A stretch of 64,000 nucleotides of DNA from Rickettsiales endosymbiont of Stachyamoeba lipophora (GCF_003932735.1 NZ_CP033611.1:1674387-1738386), one strand, 5' to 3'. Counted from the first letter of the stretch, positions 19,198 through 27,669 are shown. Notes: a model not told the origin generated them from the sequence alone. Made by a program: numbers and translations.

Positions 19198-19995
19198 ATG
19201 CTTAAATTATCTTGCTGGAATGTTAACTCACTACCGGCCAGAATAGATCTGGTGAAAGAATTTATTACTCAAGAAAACCCAGATGTTCTAATTTTTCAAG
19301 AACTTAAAACAATTACTGAAAGCTTTCCATATGAATTTTTTAGTGATTTAGGTTACAACTCACAGGTGTATGGGCAAAAGACCTATAATGGGGTTGCAAT
19401 TATTAGCAAGCATTTGGTTGAAGAAACTATTTTAGGTAAAGAAGTTTTTCATGAAGATGAACACGCCAGATATATTGAAAGTTTAATTAATTTTAATGGC
19501 CAAATTCTTAGGATAGGTAATGTGTATGTACCTAATGGTGGAGAGGTAGGATCAGATAAATTTGAGTATAAGCTAAAATTTTTAGATAGGCTTTATGAGC
19601 ATTTACAGCAAGTTTGTTCTTGGAAGGAACATTTTGTCATTGGCGGAGACTTTAATATAGCTCCAGAAAATATAGATGTATATGATAGCTCTCAACTTTT
19701 TAATCATACCTGCTTTCATGTTGAAGAACAAAAACGCTTAAATAAAATTTTCAATTTACCGTTATTTGATGGCTATAGATTACTTCATCCTAATACCCAG
19801 CAATTTTCTTGGTGGGATTATAGAGCCGGAGCGTTTCAACGCAATCAAGGCATGAGAATTGATCATTTACTTTTTTCTCCTCAGCTTATAGATTACGTGG
19901 AAGAAATTTATTTTAGTAAGGAATTTAGGTCAAAACCAAAGCCATCCGATCATATACCATTAACTGCACTAATTAATTTTAACAGAGGAAAATAA
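19198..19995 (+). CDS. xthA: Exodeoxyribonuclease III
   Basis: A 265-residue endonuclease/exonuclease/phosphatase-fold enzyme. Seen are SCWNVNSLPAR at the N-terminus (Asn ligand), FQELKT with the metal-binding Glu, YNGVAII, GNVYVPNG, the HFVIGGDFNIAPENID catalytic block, and the C-terminal RIDHLL plus SDHIPL that supplies the catalytic His. It acts on abasic sites and 3' ends in base-excision repair. It is two bases from the GapR-like gene, so they form an operon that also includes the small Trm112-like gene. Confidence 0.96.
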   Translation: MLKLSCWNVNSLPARIDLVKEFITQENPDVLIFQELKTITESFPYEFFSDLGYNSQVYGQKTYNGVAIISKHLVEETILGKEVFHEDEHARYIESLINFNGQILRIGNVYVPNGGEVGSDKFEYKLKFLDRLYEHLQQVCSWKEHFVIGGDFNIAPENIDVYDSSQLFNHTCFHVEEQKRLNKIFNLPLFDGYRLLHPNTQQFSWWDYRAGAFQRNQGMRIDHLLFSPQLIDYVEEIYFSKEFRSKPKPSDHIPLTALINFNRGK

Positions 19996-19997
19996 TC

Positions 19998-20255
19998 ATG
20001 AGTGACTTATTAGAAACAATAGATACTAGCACCGCAACATTACTTAAACAATATATTGATAGACTAACCCGACTTGAGCAAGAGAAAAAAGATTTATCTC
20101 AAGACATCAATGAAATTTACGCAGAAGCAAAATCCAATGGATTCGATACTAAAACTATCAAAAAAATCTTAAGCATCCTTAAAAAAGATCAACATCAAAT
20201 AGCTGAAGAAGAAGCCTTATTAGAGACCTATAAAATAGCATTAGGACTTATTTAA
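19998..20255 (+). CDS. GapR/DUF2312 nucleoid-associated protein
   Basis: An 85-residue, highly charged helical protein. The pattern [35 protein letters not shown] and [10 protein letters not shown] is diagnostic of DUF2312. In Caulobacter the family member GapR binds overtwisted AT-rich DNA ahead of replication forks. Its length and full coiled-coil heptads match. It starts two bases after xthA and its stop codon overlaps the next ATG, so translation of the three genes is likely coupled. Confidence 0.93.
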   Translation: MSDLLETIDTSTATLLKQYIDRLTRLEQEKKDLSQDINEIYAEAKSNGFDTKTIKKILSILKKDQHQIAEEEALLETYKIALGLI

Positions 20256-20422
20256 TGTTTAACGAAACATTATTAGAAATTTTAGTTTGTCCTCTTACCA
20301 AAGAACCTTTGGAGCATGATACTCAAGCACAAGAGTTAATTTCAAAAGCTGCAGGTCTTGCTTTTCCTATCAGAGATGGTATTCCTATCATGCTTGTTGA
20401 TGAAGCTAGAAAATTAAGATAA
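20255..20422 (+). CDS. Trm112-like small protein (UPF0434/YcaR family)
   Basis: A 55-residue frame starting at an ATG that shares its A with the preceding stop (TAATG). It reads [16 protein letters not shown], has the single CP motif of this family, and ends [17 protein letters not shown], the typical Trm112/YcaR C-terminus. Many members carry four Cys for zinc; here only Cys12 remains, as in many alphaproteobacterial versions. It may act as a methyltransferase partner or stability factor. Its exact role in bacteria is unsettled. Confidence 0.9.
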   Translation: MFNETLLEILVCPLTKEPLEHDTQAQELISKAAGLAFPIRDGIPIMLVDEARKLR

Positions 20423-20461
20423 TTTCTTTAGCAATAGTACTGATAAAAGCTGAAATTATAA

Positions 20462-21085
20462 ATGCAACAAGCAATAATAATTTGTAATGGGGAAGCGCCT
20501 AGCTTTCCCTTTAATGTCACCGATAAAATCATCATTGCAGCAGATGGTGGAGCAAATATTTGCTCTAGTTTTAACATTAATCCACATTATATTATTGGCG
20601 ATTTAGATAGCTTTGAAAATCATAATTTTTCTAAAAACACTCAAATAATTAAGATTAATTGCCAGGAATCTAATGATTTTGAAAAAGCATTAAAATTATG
20701 TGAGGAGCTTGGAATAACCTTTATTACAGTTTATGCAGCAACCGGCAAAAGGATCGACCAAACCTTAACTAATCTATGTTTACTACAAAAATATAGCCAT
20801 TTAAATATCCAAATTATTGATCATTATTTTATAAGCTGCGTGCTAATTCCCAATAGAGATTATGAATTTTCCGGATGGCAAGGTAGAATAGTATCTTTAT
20901 TTCCTTTATCCGGCAAAGCAGAAGCTATCACTACTTTAGGTTTAAAATATACACTTAATAATGAAAGTTTAGAAAATGGCTTTCGTCATGGTTCCTCTAA
21001 TGAAATGCTCTTGGATACTTTCCGAATCAGCTTTAAAGGCGGGTACCTAATATTAATGATGGAACGAACTGTAAATTTATTATAA
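20462..21085 (+). CDS. thiN: Thiamine pyrophosphokinase
   Basis: The 207-residue protein shows the thiamine pyrophosphokinase blocks: IIAADGGANI near residue 25, PHYIIGDLDSF (about 40-50, catalytic Asp), the nucleotide-binding QESNDFEKAL (equivalent to KDxTDxxKAL), and AATGKRIDQTLTNL. The C-terminal beta domain includes SLFPLSGKAEAITTLGLKY and RHGSSNEM. It transfers pyrophosphate from ATP to thiamine to make thiamine diphosphate. As no other thiamine genes are visible, this fits salvage of host thiamine. It follows the Trm112-like gene by 39 bases and may belong to the same transcript. Confidence 0.95.
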   Translation: MQQAIIICNGEAPSFPFNVTDKIIIAADGGANICSSFNINPHYIIGDLDSFENHNFSKNTQIIKINCQESNDFEKALKLCEELGITFITVYAATGKRIDQTLTNLCLLQKYSHLNIQIIDHYFISCVLIPNRDYEFSGWQGRIVSLFPLSGKAEAITTLGLKYTLNNESLENGFRHGSSNEMLLDTFRISFKGGYLILMMERTVNLL

Positions 21086-21186
21086 CCTTTTGATACAAGA
21101 GAGTTTATTAAAATTTTAATATTGCATTTGGAGCTATTCATATTATAATTAAATTAATATATTAATATTTCAAAAAGTATTGTAAT

Positions 21187-22356
21187 TTGCAATTAATAAT
21201 AGAAGATAGCGAAGCAAAATTGCGTAAATATCTCAACGACATTAGAAATAACAGTCGTGGGATGAGCGCTATATATTGCAATTTTTCTAAGCTTTCACGC
21301 GCCTACCAAAGTAACATGCAATTAAAGATCGCATTAAAAACTATTGCGGATATTTTAGTACATTATCAAGGCTATACTTTTCAGTTAAAAAATAATGATA
21401 TTGTTATAATTATGGAAACTGCTCTTGAAAAAACTATTGAGCAGGTGATTTTCCAATTAAGATATTTATTTATAGATGATCCGTTAGCCTATATTAATCG
21501 TGGAGTAGAAAATAAAGATTTTTGTAAAATATATTTTCTGACCTTTGAATTTAAAAAATTTGTAAGCGATGTAGAACACTCTATTTCCTTAGATCATCCT
21601 GCGGGTATTACTAAAACAACAATTTCAAGATCATTTGGTGAATTTATCACCGTTTTAGAGCATAGTTTAAAAAGCATTAATATTGCTGAACTTTTAAAAC
21701 GCCAAATTATTGCTATTAGTACTGATGGTATTAATTACAAAGCTTTTTGCGAAGAAATATTTGTAAACATTCCAAAATTAAAGCAAATATTACCCGAAGA
21801 TGTATTAAACTTTCCTGATAGGCTCTATAATGATTTTTTATTTGATCTGTTAGATCAAACGGTAATCTATCATATTACTAGTAATCTAAATACTTTCTAT
21901 CAAAAAGCGATTAGTATTAATTTAAATGTAAGCTCAGTCCTTACCGATAGTTTTAGTAATTTCATAGAAAAACTAACTGCTGAGCAAAAAAAAATGACAG
22001 TAGTTGAGATCAATATCAGTGAGATGTTTAATGATATTCGTGCTTTTTTCTCAGCACGAGAGTTATTGCAACAACATGGAATTAAACTTTGCTTAGACGG
22101 AGTAAATTCTCTTACCTTAAAACAAATTGATCGCTCTTCATTAGGCTTTGATTTGCTTAAATTACAATGGAATGCTGATTTAGCCGAAAATATTCACTCT
22201 GAAGAAAATCAGCAGCTTAAACAAAAAATTTTAGCTTGCGGTACTAATCGTATTATTCTATGTAGATGCGATGATATTAAAGCTATTAATTACGGTCGTG
22301 CAATGGGCATTCAAATTTTCCAAGGCTGGCATTTAGATGGACTTGATATTAAGTAG
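21187..22356 (+). CDS. Degenerate EAL-domain protein
   Basis: This 389-residue frame opens with a TTG at 21187. The C-terminal 200 residues follow the EAL (cyclic-di-GMP phosphodiesterase) fold: AISINLNVSSVLTDSFSNF matches the NxS strand, TVVEINISEM the E/T block, HGIKLCLDGVNSLTL the DDFG block, LLKLQW the K-strand, and MGIQIFQGWHLD the QG end. The EAL motif itself and the DDFGT metal site are lost, so it cannot be an active diesterase. It may bind ligand or a partner protein. The N-terminal 180 residues are helical and unrecognised. A downstream ATG could be the real start, but homology with similar proteins cannot be checked here. Confidence 0.7.
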   Translation: MQLIIEDSEAKLRKYLNDIRNNSRGMSAIYCNFSKLSRAYQSNMQLKIALKTIADILVHYQGYTFQLKNNDIVIIMETALEKTIEQVIFQLRYLFIDDPLAYINRGVENKDFCKIYFLTFEFKKFVSDVEHSISLDHPAGITKTTISRSFGEFITVLEHSLKSINIAELLKRQIIAISTDGINYKAFCEEIFVNIPKLKQILPEDVLNFPDRLYNDFLFDLLDQTVIYHITSNLNTFYQKAISINLNVSSVLTDSFSNFIEKLTAEQKKMTVVEINISEMFNDIRAFFSARELLQQHGIKLCLDGVNSLTLKQIDRSSLGFDLLKLQWNADLAENIHSEENQQLKQKILACGTNRIILCRCDDIKAINYGRAMGIQIFQGWHLDGLDIK

Positions 22357-22576
22357 CTTCCCAAATAAGCTATGCAATTACCCCTATCATTTACAAGTAG
22401 ACAGTTACCAACTCATTAGATTTTATTAATCTATAATACAATACTTAAATACTTCAAATTTATTCACATTAAAAATATCCTAAATTTACGTTTATTTATA
22501 GCAAGTAATCTATTTTAATAAAATTATGCTAAGAATGAATTAGCAGATTAAACAAGATCAAAAGGGAGAATTAATT

Positions 22577-23023
22577 ATGGCAACTTTAGTTGGAACACAA
22601 CCTACTTTCGCAGGTGCTTTAAAAGACTTAGTAGAACTTGAATATGATGCAATTGAGGCATATAAAACAGCAATTAACCGCATTGATAACAATGAATACA
22701 AAAGGAAAATGACAGAGATGCAACAAGCTCATCATGCCCACATTCAAGAACTTGCCCATGTTCTAAAAAAGCATGGTGAAAACGTACCAACCAGTGCTGA
22801 TAACACCAAACAATGGATGACCAAAGGAAAGCTTGTGCTCGCTGATTTAATTGGTGATAACGCAATTCTATCAGCAATGCAAACTAATGAAAATGATGCA
22901 AAAACTGCATATAGCAGACTTTTAGAACGTAATGATGTTTGGGAAGATGCTAAATCTGTTTTGAAAAAAGGCTTTGAAGATGAAACGAAATATAAACAAT
23001 GGTTTGATAAAACTGTTCATTAA
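22577..23023 (+). CDS. Ferritin-like four-helix protein (intact copy)
   Basis: A 148-residue all-helical protein with ferritin-like spacing: LKDLVELEYDAIEAYKTAI in helix one (acidic ligands), MQQAHHAHIQELAHVL in helix two, NENDAKTAYSRLL in helix three and DETKYKQWFD in helix four. This resembles small alphaproteobacterial ferritin-like proteins that keep the helix-one and helix-two ligand pattern. Iron or oxidative-stress handling is inferred from the fold. AGGGAGA precedes the ATG and a strong terminator follows. The 3' two thirds are repeated at 24823-25183 by the tandem duplication. Confidence 0.75.
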   Translation: MATLVGTQPTFAGALKDLVELEYDAIEAYKTAINRIDNNEYKRKMTEMQQAHHAHIQELAHVLKKHGENVPTSADNTKQWMTKGKLVLADLIGDNAILSAMQTNENDAKTAYSRLLERNDVWEDAKSVLKKGFEDETKYKQWFDKTVH

Positions 23024-23080
23024 TTTAATTTATCCAGTTAAGTTAAACTGTTAACATTTAAACTATCTTTCTTATTACTT

Positions 23081-23121
23081 AAAACGGCCTATAGTATTTA
23101 TTTTGCACTATAGGCCGTTTT
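23081..23121 (+). terminator. Strong rho-independent terminator, copy 1
   Basis: AAAACGGCCTATAGT pairs perfectly with ACTATAGGCCGTTTT (15 bp, 11-base loop), followed by TT and AT-rich sequence. The A-run and T-run make it usable in both directions. It lies after the ferritin-like stop and is duplicated at 25241. Confidence 0.9.
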
Positions 23122-23319
23122 TTCGAATTAAGCTTAAGTCGCTTAATCGGTATAAAAGTTTCTGGATCAAGTCCTTTACTATTATATACTCTGTTAATAT
23201 TATAAACCTTGCTCAAATTTCAAAAAAGTTATCAAATATAGAATAAATCTTATTTGTTTTTCATAAATAATTAGGCAACCCATAAATATACTAAGCCAAT
23301 TATATTGATAGCAGGGTTA

Positions 23320-24270
23320 TTAGCGCACTTGCTGCTGCGGTGGTTGCATTGCGCTTAAAATATCATCTACAATGATACTTATAGCTTTATCACCGCATTT
23401 AAATACTTTAGCCAATTCTTTAATCGCTTCTTTCTCAATTTCTTTAATTGTATCTTCTTTTTTGCTTTCAATCTCCTCTTGCCCTTTATTACCGATCATC
23501 ACTGTTTGGATAATACCCAGTGTTCCTAAAATAGTACCAAGCAAAGTGGAAGCAAAAGGAATAAGGTTGATTACATTTTTTAATGCTTTATTTTCCCATT
23601 TATTGTCGATTATAACCTCTACAGCCTCTACTGGACTATTCCAACCACATCCCCCACCAGTGTTATATGAAGATATATTCCAGAGCATATTTAATCCGTC
23701 TTTACTACATATTGCTTTGATATATTCTACGGCAGCACTAATATATCTCATAGGTTTATGCGAACAAGCCTCATCTAGCATGCTATACTCTCCACCCACA
23801 GCCATCAATATATCAGATAGCATACAAATTTTGAGATATTGGCCTATTCCAAAAGTCATGAAGCCTATGGCAATAAAACCTAACGCTAAACAACAAGTAA
23901 TGCCCACTGCCCAATATGGTGAGCGTTTAGCCTTGTTAGTATCTTGCTTCATCTTATCTTTTATTTGCGTCATAAGGTCGATAAACTGAAGGAATTCCTG
24001 GTTATTTTTAGTTGAATCAGTCACCTTACCATAAATTTTAATTAAAGCTGCAGCACAATCATCTATCTTGCCATCTATTACACTTTGTCGATAATCTAGC
24101 ACCCATATTGCTAGATCTTTATTAATTGTAGACAACTTATTTCCTGAAGATTCTAAAAAGGGATTATTATAATTATTTAGTAACTCACCCAGCAATAACA
24201 TTTTCTCTTGAGGATCTTGGGTAATTTTAATTTTTTCAATTAGTTCTACAAAGTTTAATTGCGGCTCCAT
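23320..24270 (-). CDS. Unrecognised two-helix-pair membrane protein, copy 1
   Basis: I do not recognise the family. The 316-residue protein has a soluble N-terminal domain (1-115), a hydrophobic segment WAVGITCCLALGFIAIGF (about 120-145), a middle loop (about 148-230) with several Cys and Trp, a second hydrophobic segment IPFASTLLGTILGTLG (about 240-260), and a charged Lys/Glu C-terminal helix ending QPPQQQVR. Compared with copy 2 it differs at 15 single codons plus a replaced block (LMAVGGEYSMLDEAC, against a 29-residue segment in copy 2). All differences change the residue. It is transcribed toward the ferritin-like gene, whose terminator lies between. Confidence 0.7.
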   Translation of the reverse strand: MEPQLNFVELIEKIKITQDPQEKMLLLGELLNNYNNPFLESSGNKLSTINKDLAIWVLDYRQSVIDGKIDDCAAALIKIYGKVTDSTKNNQEFLQFIDLMTQIKDKMKQDTNKAKRSPYWAVGITCCLALGFIAIGFMTFGIGQYLKICMLSDILMAVGGEYSMLDEACSHKPMRYISAAVEYIKAICSKDGLNMLWNISSYNTGGGCGWNSPVEAVEVIIDNKWENKALKNVINLIPFASTLLGTILGTLGIIQTVMIGNKGQEEIESKKEDTIKEIEKEAIKELAKVFKCGDKAISIIVDDILSAMQPPQQQVR

Positions 24271-24471
24271 GGTGTACCTATTTTACGTTGCAATTTATTA
24301 ATTTATTAATAAGTTTATCTGCAATTTTGGAAAAATGCAATTAGATACCTCCTTATGAAGATCCTCCCTAGCCTCACTTCTTATTTTTTAATGTGAATTT
24401 TTTGTAAAGCTTATCCATACGCCAGTAGCTCTTTAACTGAGATCTGTTGCAGTAAAGTTTAGAGTTTAAGC

Positions 24472-24822
24472 TTATAAATTTATAATTTGATCAATCTCAA
24501 GGTTTTTAGCTTTCTCTAAATCATTTTTAGCTAAAGCTTTTTTGTCAAGTGCAAGATATAGTTGATGTCTCTTATAATAAATCATCCCGGCATGTAAATG
24601 ATATGATTTATGATTATAGGTAATAAGCTCTAAGGTTTTAGCTAAAAACTTATAATTGTTAGTTAGTAAGAAATTCGCATAATATAGCCAATAATTGGAT
24701 GTATTAAGGTTGAGTATTTTAAATTTCAGATTGTAATCATATTCTGAAACAATTTTAAGCTCTTCGCTAGTAAATTGCTTATTTAAGAATTTTGAGTTGG
24801 TAGCAAATTTTAAATATTCAAC
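24472..24822 (-). pseudogene. Truncated TPR-like gene, duplication fragment
   Basis: The C-terminal 113 codons of the TPR-like gene at 26674 are repeated here without change. The frame then crosses the junction at 24822 and continues through the antisense of the ferritin gene to an ATG at 24852 (MLSMRLIAVLVE). This chimaeric 126-codon start has no family logic. The fragment lacks the first 157 residues, including all the clear TPR-like helices, so it is a pseudogene. Confidence 0.85.
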
Positions 24823-25183
24823 TAAAACAGCAATTAACCGCATTGATAACAATGAATATAAAAGGAAAATGACAGAGATGCAACAAGCTCATCATGCCCA
24901 CATTCAAGAACTTGCCCATGTTCTAAAAAAGCATGGTGAAAACGCACCAACCAGTGCTGATAACACCAAACAATGGATGACCAAAGGAAAGCTTGTGCTC
25001 GCTGATTTAATTGGTGATAACGCAATTCTATCAGCAATGCAAACTAATGAAAATGATGCAAAAACTGCATATAGCAGACTTTTAGAACGTAATGATGTTT
25101 GGGAAGATGCTAAATCTGTTTTGAAAAAAGGCTTTGAAGATGAAACGAAATATAAACAATGGTTTGATAAAACTGTTCATTAA
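24823..25183 (+). pseudogene. Truncated ferritin-like gene, duplication fragment
   Basis: Codons 30-148 of the ferritin-like gene are repeated, with one Val to Ala change and one silent change. The promoter, ribosome binding site and helix-one ligand residues (ELEYDAIEAY) are missing. A TTG at 24797 in the antisense of the TPR-like gene gives a 128-codon chimaeric frame (MVANFKYST joined to KTAINR), but it has no good ribosome binding site. Without helix one it should not form a ferritin centre. Confidence 0.85.
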
Positions 25184-25240
25184 TTTAATTTATCCAGTTA
25201 AGTTAAACTGTTAACATTTAAACTATCTTTCTTATTACTT

Positions 25241-25281
25241 AAAACGGCCTATAGTATTTATTTTGCACTATAGGCCGTTTT
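25241..25281 (+). terminator. Strong rho-independent terminator, copy 2
   Basis: Exact duplicate of the 15-bp stem and 11-base loop hairpin found at 23081-23121, now after the truncated ferritin fragment. Confidence 0.88.
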
Positions 25282-25479
25282 TTCGAATTAAGCTTAAGTC
25301 GCTTAATCGGTATAAAAGTTTCTGGATCAAGTCCTTTACTATTATATACTCTGTTAATATTATAAACCTTGCTCAAATTTCAAAAAAGTTATCAAATATA
25401 GAATAAATCTTATTTGTTTTTCATAAATAATTAGGCAACCCATAAATATACTAAGCCAATTATATTGATAGCAGGGTTA

Positions 25480-26472
25480 TTAGCGCACTTGCTGCTGCGG
25501 TGGTTGCATTGCGCTTAAAATATCATCTACAATGATACTTATAGTTTTATCACCGCATTTAAATACTTTAGCCAATTCTTTAATCGCTTCTTTCTTAATT
25601 TCTTTAATTGTATCATTTTTTTTGATTTCAATCTCCTCTTGCCCTTTATTACCGATCATCACTCCTTGGATAATACCCAGTGTTCCTAAAATAGTACCAA
25701 GCAAAGTGGAAGCAAAAGGAATAAGGTTGATTACATTTTTTAATGCTTTATTTTCCCAGTCATTGGTGATTATAACCTCTACAGCCTCTACTGGACTATT
25801 CCAACCACATTCCCAACCAGTGTTATATGAAGATATATTCCAGAGCATATTTAATCCGTCTTTACTACATATTGCTTTGATATATTCTACGGCAGCACTA
25901 ATATATCTCATAGGTTTATGCGAACTCTCCTCTCTTATCCTTTTATACAAATCTTCTACTAAATGTGGAGCTAGTCCACTAAGATCAGCACTTGACATAG
26001 TACACCTCCATATATCAGATATCATACAAATTTTGAGATATTGGCCTATTCCAAAAGTCATGAAGCCTATGGCAATAAAACCTAACGCTAAACAACAAGT
26101 AATGCCCACTGCCCAATATGGTGAGCGTTTAGCCTTGTTAATATCTTGCTTCATCTTATCTCGTATTTGCGTCATAAGGTCGATAAACTGAAGGAATTCC
26201 TGGTTATTTTTAGTTGAACCAGTCACCTTAGGATAAATTTTAATTAAAGCTGCAGCACAACCATCTATATCGCCATCTATTACACTTTGTCGATAATCTA
26301 GCACCCATATTGCTAGATCTTTATTAATTGTAGACAACTTATTTCCTGAAGATTCTAAAAAGGGATTATTATAATTATTTAGTAACTCACCCAGCAATAA
26401 CATTTTCTCTTGAGGATCTTGGGTAATTTTAATTTTTTCAATTAGTTCTACAAAGTTTAATTGCGGCTCCAT
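25480..26472 (-). CDS. Unrecognised two-helix-pair membrane protein, copy 2
   Basis: This 330-residue paralogue has the same architecture as copy 1: N-terminal soluble domain, hydrophobic segment, Cys/Trp loop, second hydrophobic segment and charged tail. In the loop it carries a 29-residue block (from IWRCTMSSADL to RIREE) in place of the 15 residues of copy 1. Inside that block the DNA reads GGAGGTGTACTATG, a strong Shine-Dalgarno with an in-frame ATG, which could give a shorter product beginning MSSADLSGL. Substitutions such as Lys to Asp, Gly to Pro, Ala to Thr and Gly-Gly to Trp-Glu often need two base changes in one codon. No silent change was seen. Confidence 0.7.
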   Translation of the reverse strand: MEPQLNFVELIEKIKITQDPQEKMLLLGELLNNYNNPFLESSGNKLSTINKDLAIWVLDYRQSVIDGDIDGCAAALIKIYPKVTGSTKNNQEFLQFIDLMTQIRDKMKQDINKAKRSPYWAVGITCCLALGFIAIGFMTFGIGQYLKICMISDIWRCTMSSADLSGLAPHLVEDLYKRIREESSHKPMRYISAAVEYIKAICSKDGLNMLWNISSYNTGWECGWNSPVEAVEVIITNDWENKALKNVINLIPFASTLLGTILGTLGIIQGVMIGNKGQEEIEIKKNDTIKEIKKEAIKELAKVFKCGDKTISIIVDDILSAMQPPQQQVR

Positions 26473-26673
26473 GGTGTACCTATTTTACGTTGCAATTTAT
26501 TAATTTATTAATAAGTTTATCTGCAATTTTGGAAAAATGCAATTAGATACCTCCTTATGAAGATCCTCCCTAGCCTCACTTCTTATTTTTTAATGTGAAT
26601 TTTTTGTAAAGCTTATCCATACGCCAGTAGCTCTTTAACTGAGATCTGTTGCAGTAAAGTTTAGAGTTTAAGC

Positions 26674-27486
26674 TTATAAATTTATAATTTGATCAATCTC
26701 AAGGTTTTTAGCTTTCTCTAAATCATTTTTAGCTAAAGCTTTTTTGTCAAGTGCAAGATATAGTTGATGTCTCTTATAATAAATCATCCCGGCATGTAAA
26801 TGATATGATTTATGATTATAGGTAATAAGCTCTAAGGTTTTAGCTAAAAACTTATAATTGTTAGTTAGTAAGAAATTCGCATAATATAGCCAATAATTGG
26901 ATGTATTAAGGTTGAGTATTTTAAATTTCAGATTGTAATCATATTCTGAAACAATTTTAAGCTCTTCGCTAGTAAATTGCTTATTTAAGAATTTTGAGTT
27001 GGTAGCAAATTTTAAATATTCAATAAATTCATTAAAGTTTCTTTGATAGCTAATGGTTTCTATGGCAGCATTATTGGCTATTTTAAATCTGGCACAGTAA
27101 TTTAACTGATTTTTAAACTTCTCATTTAAGCCTAGCTTCCTATATAAATTAATTAGCCTAATATGAGCTTTTTGATTGAGATGATCTTGAAATACGGCTT
27201 TTTCATAATGAGCAATAGCATTTTGAAAATCATTTTGAAAGTAATAAAATTCTGCATAAAGCAAGTGAAAAAAAGATTGTTCAAAATGAAAATAACTATG
27301 AAATTTTTCAACTTTTTGAGCAGCAAGAGTAAGTAAATTTAATTTATCTTCAAGCTTTTCAACTTGAAAAGTTTTATGGACTAACCAATTAATATTGTTT
27401 TGATTATCATCAAAATGATGAATACCCAAATTTAAATGTTGGTTTATATTAAAGTAAAATGTGATTTTTGGTGTTTTTATAATCAT
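26674..27486 (-). CDS. TPR-like helical repeat protein (intact copy)
   Basis: A 270-residue protein with a short beta-like N-terminus (ITFYFNINQHLN), then paired helices. The segment LLYAEFYYFQNDFQNAIAHYEKAVFQDHLNQKAH is a canonical tetratricopeptide repeat at about residues 75-110. Weaker repeats follow, the last near LALDKKALAKNDLEKAKNL at the C-terminus. TPR proteins are scaffolds for protein contacts. No partner is evident. It is transcribed in the same direction as the adjacent membrane-protein copy 2, about 200 bases upstream of it, and the pair could work together. Its C-terminal part is duplicated at 24472-24822. Confidence 0.65.
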   Translation of the reverse strand: MIIKTPKITFYFNINQHLNLGIHHFDDNQNNINWLVHKTFQVEKLEDKLNLLTLAAQKVEKFHSYFHFEQSFFHLLYAEFYYFQNDFQNAIAHYEKAVFQDHLNQKAHIRLINLYRKLGLNEKFKNQLNYCARFKIANNAAIETISYQRNFNEFIEYLKFATNSKFLNKQFTSEELKIVSEYDYNLKFKILNLNTSNYWLYYANFLLTNNYKFLAKTLELITYNHKSYHLHAGMIYYKRHQLYLALDKKALAKNDLEKAKNLEIDQIINL

Positions 27487-27553
27487 TTTTAAATCATATG
27501 CAAAATATTCTTGACGTTCAAGCTTATTTGCAATAATTTCATCATTCAGTAAT

Positions 27554-27631
27554 GGCGGGCGTAGCTCAGTTGGTTAGAGCGCTAGGTTGTGGTTCTGGAG
27601 GTCGCGAGTTCGATTCTCGTCGCTCGCCCCA
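27554..27631 (+). tRNA. tRNA-His(GTG)
   Basis: A full cloverleaf with the extra 5' G typical of tRNA-His. The eight-base acceptor GGCGGGCG pairs with CGCTCGCC, and CCA is encoded. The anticodon loop is TTGTGGT with anticodon GTG; the stem CTAGG/TCTGG uses two G-U pairs. The T-loop TTCGATT is normal. Confidence 0.96.
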
Positions 27632-27669
27632 TTAATTTTTTATACCAATTTTTACTTAGGCAACGCGTA

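Larger units (their letters stand above)
22663..24821. repeat. Tandem duplication, copy 1 (about 2.16 kb)
   Basis: Begins inside the ferritin-like gene at TAAAACAG and ends inside the TPR-like gene at ATTCAA. It matches 24823-27023 almost base for base outside the membrane-protein gene. I see only two substitutions in the ferritin part (22699 C/T, silent; 22785 T/C, Val to Ala) and none in the intergenic and TPR-like parts. Confidence 0.95.
24823..27023. repeat. Tandem duplication, copy 2 (about 2.2 kb)
   Basis: A direct head-to-tail copy of 22663-24821, 42 bases longer because the membrane-protein gene carries a longer replacement block. At the junction the sequence reads ATTCAA, one extra C, then TAAAAC. 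The two parental ends share TAAA, so the event looks like microhomology-mediated joining with a one-base insertion. Confidence 0.95.

Noticed and set aside
23372..26191. Long plus-strand frames opposite the two membrane-protein genes (23372-23989, 25532-26191)
   Set aside because: They are antisense shadows: no start signals, and differences between copies make sense only in the minus-strand frame.
23320..26472. Diversity-generating retroelement as the cause of the membrane-protein divergence
   Set aside because: Changes are not restricted to adenine positions, are spread over the gene, and no reverse transcriptase or template repeat is in the window.
22663..27023. Composite transposon or insertion sequence
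   Set aside because: The repeats are direct, carry no transposase or terminal inverted repeats, and have a microhomology junction.
27589..27669. Phosphomannomutase start inside tRNA-His
   Set aside because: The extra 27 codons are read from the tRNA and its 3' flank. GTG 27670 gives the family length without overlap.
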